Positions 5,781 through 8,357 of a DNA stretch of 8,357 nt are shown here, in pieces. Location: contig CAKTUT010000072.1 in NCBI GenBank assembly GCA_934621665.1, forward strand, positions 1 through 8,357. The letters are read 5' to 3'. The stretch comes from an uncultured Oscillospiraceae bacterium. GTDB taxonomy: Bacteria > Bacillota > Clostridia > Oscillospirales > Oscillospiraceae. The notes below the pieces were generated by a model. That model was not told the DNA's origin. It ran no database searches and saw nothing but the letters and a program-made list of their open reading frames with translations. How positions within the stretch are numbered: position 1 is the stretch's first letter; each line of letters starts with the position of its first letter. The position numbers and the translations under genes were made by a program.

Positions 5781-6671
5781 TTACAAAAAGCACTGCTGCC
5801 GCGGCGTAAGCGCCGTAAATGTTGTGAGCGACTCCATACCTACGCTCTCCGCGCCGCGCGCAATCAGCGCCCGTGCACCCTCGCTGCCGTCATTGTGAAC
5901 AAATACCGGACTCCACGCATGGCGCAGGTTGTCGAGCGTTCCGTTCCACGTCCCGCCAGCGCCAAAGCCCGTCTGCGCAATAAGTGTCTTTTCCCCCATT
6001 GCATGAATCAGCCGGTTGCGCGACATAGCGCGCGGCGTGGAAAACGGAAGCGTCCAGCCGGACTCTGAAACATACAGCACGCGAGGCTGCGTCTTGCAGT
6101 CGCAAAGTCGGCCGGCCGTAAAGACGATCACGCTTCCGCCGTTCTCCAGGCAGGCCTCCAAGGCTGTCTGGTCGGCACCCTCCGCGCCGCCGGTGACAAG
6201 CACATAGCCCTCTCTGGCGCAAAGCGCGCCAGCACGCGCGGCAAAGCGCCGCCCGGTGTCATTCAGTTTTCTTGACCCTACCACTGCAATGGTATCAGCC
6301 TGCAACAGCAGCAGATCGCCCTTACAGTAAAGCACCGGCGGGCACGACGTGCCGAGTTTTTTTGCAAGCTGCGTCGGATAGGCGACAGAAATCCTCGTCA
6401 GCGGCATAATCTGCTCGCGCTCCGCCGCGGCAAGATAGCGCTCCAGCTCGCGCTCACGCAAAAGCAGCGCCGCAATATGCGCCGCCTCCGGCTCGTCATA
6501 GCCGAGACGCACAAGGTCTCGCGCTGTCAGCTCTGCGTTCAGATCGCCGTCCGGTCTGCCAAGTGCCTGCGCGCGCAGCGAGAGATTGCGAAACTGCGCC
6601 ATGGTCATGGCGCGCTCCGTGCTTATCATCTGTGTGCAAAGCAGCAGCACACCGCGTTCGGCGGCTGTCAA
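5781..6671 (-). CDS. dprA: DprA/Smf-like DNA-processing protein (divergent)
   Basis: Known DprA proteins bind ssDNA and load RecA on it during natural transformation; a role here is inferred from family only. In this 296-residue product, PPVLYCKGDLLLL (111-123) leads into the Rossmann-like core with AVVGSRKLNDTG (129-140), VLVTGGAEGADQTALEA (157-173), GGSVIVF (178-184) and MSRNRLIHA (216-224), the DprA order. The usual SGxARGID loop is replaced by TGGAEGAD. There is no C-terminal winged-helix domain; the protein ends soon after VFVHNDGSEGARALIARGAE. The start is uncertain. The longest frame opens with TTG 6671-6669, overlapping the helicase stop in the 4 nt TTGA and lacking a Shine-Dalgarno, which suggests translational coupling. 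ATG 6608 has GGAG 6 nt upstream and would remove 21 residues, but the residues before it (ERGVLLLCTQ) look like coding sequence. A different SLOG-superfamily role is possible. Confidence 0.8.
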   Translation of the reverse strand: MTAAERGVLLLCTQMISTERAMTMAQFRNLSLRAQALGRPDGDLNAELTARDLVRLGYDEPEAAHIAALLLRERELERYLAAAEREQIMPLTRISVAYPTQLAKKLGTSCPPVLYCKGDLLLLQADTIAVVGSRKLNDTGRRFAARAGALCAREGYVLVTGGAEGADQTALEACLENGGSVIVFTAGRLCDCKTQPRVLYVSESGWTLPFSTPRAMSRNRLIHAMGEKTLIAQTGFGAGGTWNGTLDNLRHAWSPVFVHNDGSEGARALIARGAESVGMESLTTFTALTPRQQCFL

Positions 6672-7858
6672 CGGAAGCGGCGGCGCGGCGCGGGCTTTTT
6701 CTTTACAACCTCATCCGCAACCAGCGTACCGTCCTCCAAAAACTTCACGCGCTGAATCTGATAGTGCGAGTATTTTGCAATCTCATCAAGCTTCGCCTGC
6801 TCGGGGAAGTTGCCGATGATGGAAAATGCCATGCCCTTGCGCTTGGCGCGGCCGGTGCGGCCGATGCGGTGAATGTAATACTCGTTCTCCTCCGGCACGT
6901 CGTAGTTGATGACACAGTCCACGTCATCTACGTCGATGCCGCGAGAGGCGACGTCCGTCGCAATCAGAACCGGCAGCTTGCCATCCTTGAACGTGCGCAT
7001 CGTCTTTTCGCGCGTCGTCTGCCGGATATCGCCGTGCAGACAGTCCGCGTCCACACCCGCGCGGCGCAGATCGTCGGTCAAGCGCTGACACATAGCCTTG
7101 GTATTGCAGAAAATAATCGTCCGCTCCAGATGCATCGTACGCAGCAGGCGCAAAACGGCATCCGCCTTTTCCAGCGGTGAAACCGTCAGAGAATACTGGT
7201 CAATGTCCGGCCGGTTTTCCTGATCGGCTGGAACGGTGATCTCCACCTCGTCGCGCTGATACATCCACGAAACAGTCATGACCTCCTGTGAGATCGTTGC
7301 GGAGAACAGGCCAAGATTTTTGCGGTTTTTCACCTTTTCGATGATCTTTGTCACATCGTCAAAAAAGCCCATGTCCAGCATTCGGTCGGCCTCGTCCAGA
7401 ATAACTGTGCGAACCTTGTCAAGGCGCAGCGTCTTGCGGTTATAGTGATCCATCAGCCGTCCGGGCGTGGCTACCACGATCTGCGGGTTCTTTTTCAGCT
7501 GGCTAATCTGCCCCTCAATTTTCGCGCCGCCATAGACAACCGCCACGCGGATATTCTTATAAAACGCCAGCAGGCCGCGCAGCTCATCGCCGATCTGAAT
7601 GGCAAGCTCGCGCGTGGGCGCAAGGATCAGTCCCTGCAATTCTTCCTTTTCCGCGTCGATGTGCTCAATCATCGGAATGCCAAAAGCAAACGTCTTACCG
7701 GTGCCGGTCGGCGCTTTCGCAATCACATCTTTCCACTGCATCAGCGGACCGATGGCCTCGGCCTGAATGCGTGTGGGGTAGCCATATCCCTTTTTCTCCA
7801 GCGCCTGTAAAATCTCGGGTGAAAGCCCAAGATCGCTGAATGTCAAATTCTGCTCCAT
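6668..7858 (-). CDS. DEAD-box ATP-dependent RNA helicase
   Basis: The 396-residue protein has both RecA-like helicase domains and all core motifs: Q motif region FSDLGL...GYPTRIQ (7-32), motif I APTGTGKT (49-56), Ia PTREL (81-85), Ib TPGR (131-134), II DEAD (155-158), III SAT (186-188), IV IIFCNT (248-253), V ATDVASRGID (300-309) and VI HRIGRTGR (330-337). It should unwind or remodel RNA duplexes using ATP, typically in ribosome assembly, RNA decay or cold response. After the core there is only a short basic tail (KKKPAPRRRFR) and no RNA-binding domain such as the DbpA-type one, so the subtype (CshA/RhlE/DeaD-like) is left open. ATG 7858 has AAAGGA, which overlaps the folA stop codon, 8 nt upstream. 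The gene is 12 nt after folA and overlaps dprA by 4 nt. Confidence 0.96.
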   Translation of the reverse strand: MEQNLTFSDLGLSPEILQALEKKGYGYPTRIQAEAIGPLMQWKDVIAKAPTGTGKTFAFGIPMIEHIDAEKEELQGLILAPTRELAIQIGDELRGLLAFYKNIRVAVVYGGAKIEGQISQLKKNPQIVVATPGRLMDHYNRKTLRLDKVRTVILDEADRMLDMGFFDDVTKIIEKVKNRKNLGLFSATISQEVMTVSWMYQRDEVEITVPADQENRPDIDQYSLTVSPLEKADAVLRLLRTMHLERTIIFCNTKAMCQRLTDDLRRAGVDADCLHGDIRQTTREKTMRTFKDGKLPVLIATDVASRGIDVDDVDCVINYDVPEENEYYIHRIGRTGRAKRKGMAFSIIGNFPEQAKLDEIAKYSHYQIQRVKFLEDGTLVADEVVKKKPAPRRRFR

Positions 7859-7870
7859 AGTCTCGTTCCT

Positions 7871-8357
7871 TTATTTTCGATTCGCCGGAAGCGCTTCCGG
7901 TTCCAAGTTAACATAATCAACATATTGAAAGCGCACGCCGTTCTCATCCAGTATCTCTGACTGGCTGCTGATTTTCCAGTTTGCAAGCTCGTCCAGATTT
8001 GGGAAAAACGCGTCGGCTTTGCAGTTTACATAAGTTTTAGTAATTCTTGCAGTATCACAATAATCCAGCAGCATCCGGTATACGCTTGCGCCGCCGATCA
8101 CACAGAGCTGCCCGCTTGGCATCGAGCTGATGCTTCGCAGCAGCGCATCCCGGTTGTGAACGATGATCGCGTCACCGGCAGAAAAGTCCGTATTTGCCGT
8201 CAGGACAATATTCGTCCGATTTTTCAGCGGCCGTCCGCCCGGAAACGTCTCAAGTGTCTTTCTCCCCAGAATGACCGTTTTTCCCTCAGTCAGCTGGCGA
8301 AATCGCCGCAGATCGGCGGAAATCGACACCAGAAGCCGGTTCTCATAGCCAATGCCC
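7871..8357 (-). CDS. folA: Dihydrofolate reductase (5' end cut by window edge)
   Basis: The frame is open from the right edge to TAA at 7873-7871, giving 161 residues; perhaps ten at the N-terminus are missing. The enzyme reduces dihydrofolate to tetrahydrofolate with NADPH. The family pattern is clear: GIGYENRLLVSISADLRRF (M20-loop region and the helix with the catalytic acidic residue in SADLRRF), GKTVILGRKTLETFPGGRPL (NADPH binding), NRTNIVLT, CVIGGASVYRMLLDYCDTAR and the late ITKTYVNCKADAFFPNLDE. The usual LPW after the M20 loop is LLV here, a form I associate with clostridial enzymes. A GTG further inside the frame (8329-8327) is not the real start because homology runs through it to the window edge. 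A thymidylate synthase gene often lies upstream in such operons, but that part is outside the window. Confidence 0.95.
   Translation of the reverse strand, partial: GIGYENRLLVSISADLRRFRQLTEGKTVILGRKTLETFPGGRPLKNRTNIVLTANTDFSAGDAIIVHNRDALLRSISSMPSGQLCVIGGASVYRMLLDYCDTARITKTYVNCKADAFFPNLDELANWKISSQSEILDENGVRFQYVDYVNLEPEALPANRK

Noticed and set aside
5214..5898. Several open plus-strand frames over the glmS leader and its flanks
   Set aside because: They are antisense to glmS, the ribozyme and dprA, have Cys/Arg/His-rich unlikely protein sequences, and lack ribosome binding sites.
1..8357. A defence island, mobile element, CRISPR array or tRNA
   Set aside because: No transposase, integrase, inverted-repeat ends, spaced direct repeats or cloverleaf were seen; gene content is mostly housekeeping.

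Overview
The window looks like an ordinary chromosomal segment of a Bacillota bacterium, most likely a Clostridia of the Oscillospirales type. The reasons are a GC content in the mid-50s by eye, strong GGAGG-type ribosome binding sites, a DUF4317 protein (a family I know mainly from Clostridia), a clostridial-style dihydrofolate reductase, and a glmS gene preceded by a self-cleaving glmS ribozyme. I see no insertion sequence, phage gene, CRISPR array, tRNA or rRNA.

Layout: (1) 1-829, minus strand: the N-terminal 276 residues of an HflK-like SPFH membrane protein, cut by the left edge. (2) 830-1020: a compact divergent promoter region. (3) 1021-3575, plus strand: a three-gene operon coding for a DUF4317 protein, a DUF3267-type membrane zinc-protease-like protein with an HELLH motif, and a GNAT acetyltransferase. 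(4) 3584-3623: a long hairpin that acts as a shared bidirectional terminator. (5) 3622-5457, minus strand: glmS. (6) 5458-5780: a non-coding leader holding the glmS promoter, the glmS ribozyme, a possible 15-codon upstream reading frame that crosses the ribozyme cleavage site, and a small hairpin over the glmS Shine-Dalgarno sequence. (7) 5781-8357, minus strand: a tightly packed operon read folA (DHFR, cut by the right edge) - DEAD-box RNA helicase - dprA-like gene, ending in an intrinsic terminator whose tail overlaps the glmS promoter.

How the parts work together: glmS makes glucosamine-6-phosphate, the entry point to peptidoglycan precursors, and its own mRNA carries the ribozyme that senses this product and cuts the transcript. 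The folA-helicase-dprA operon groups folate metabolism, RNA remodelling and ssDNA handling with 4-12 nt junctions, so the three are probably co-expressed, but no shared pathway is evident. The plus-strand operon is of unknown function.

The most interesting material is the glmS leader. The ribozyme is certain enough to annotate, and the short reading frame with its own Shine-Dalgarno, running through the cleavage site and P1 and stopping at the first conserved core segment, may be new or may be chance.
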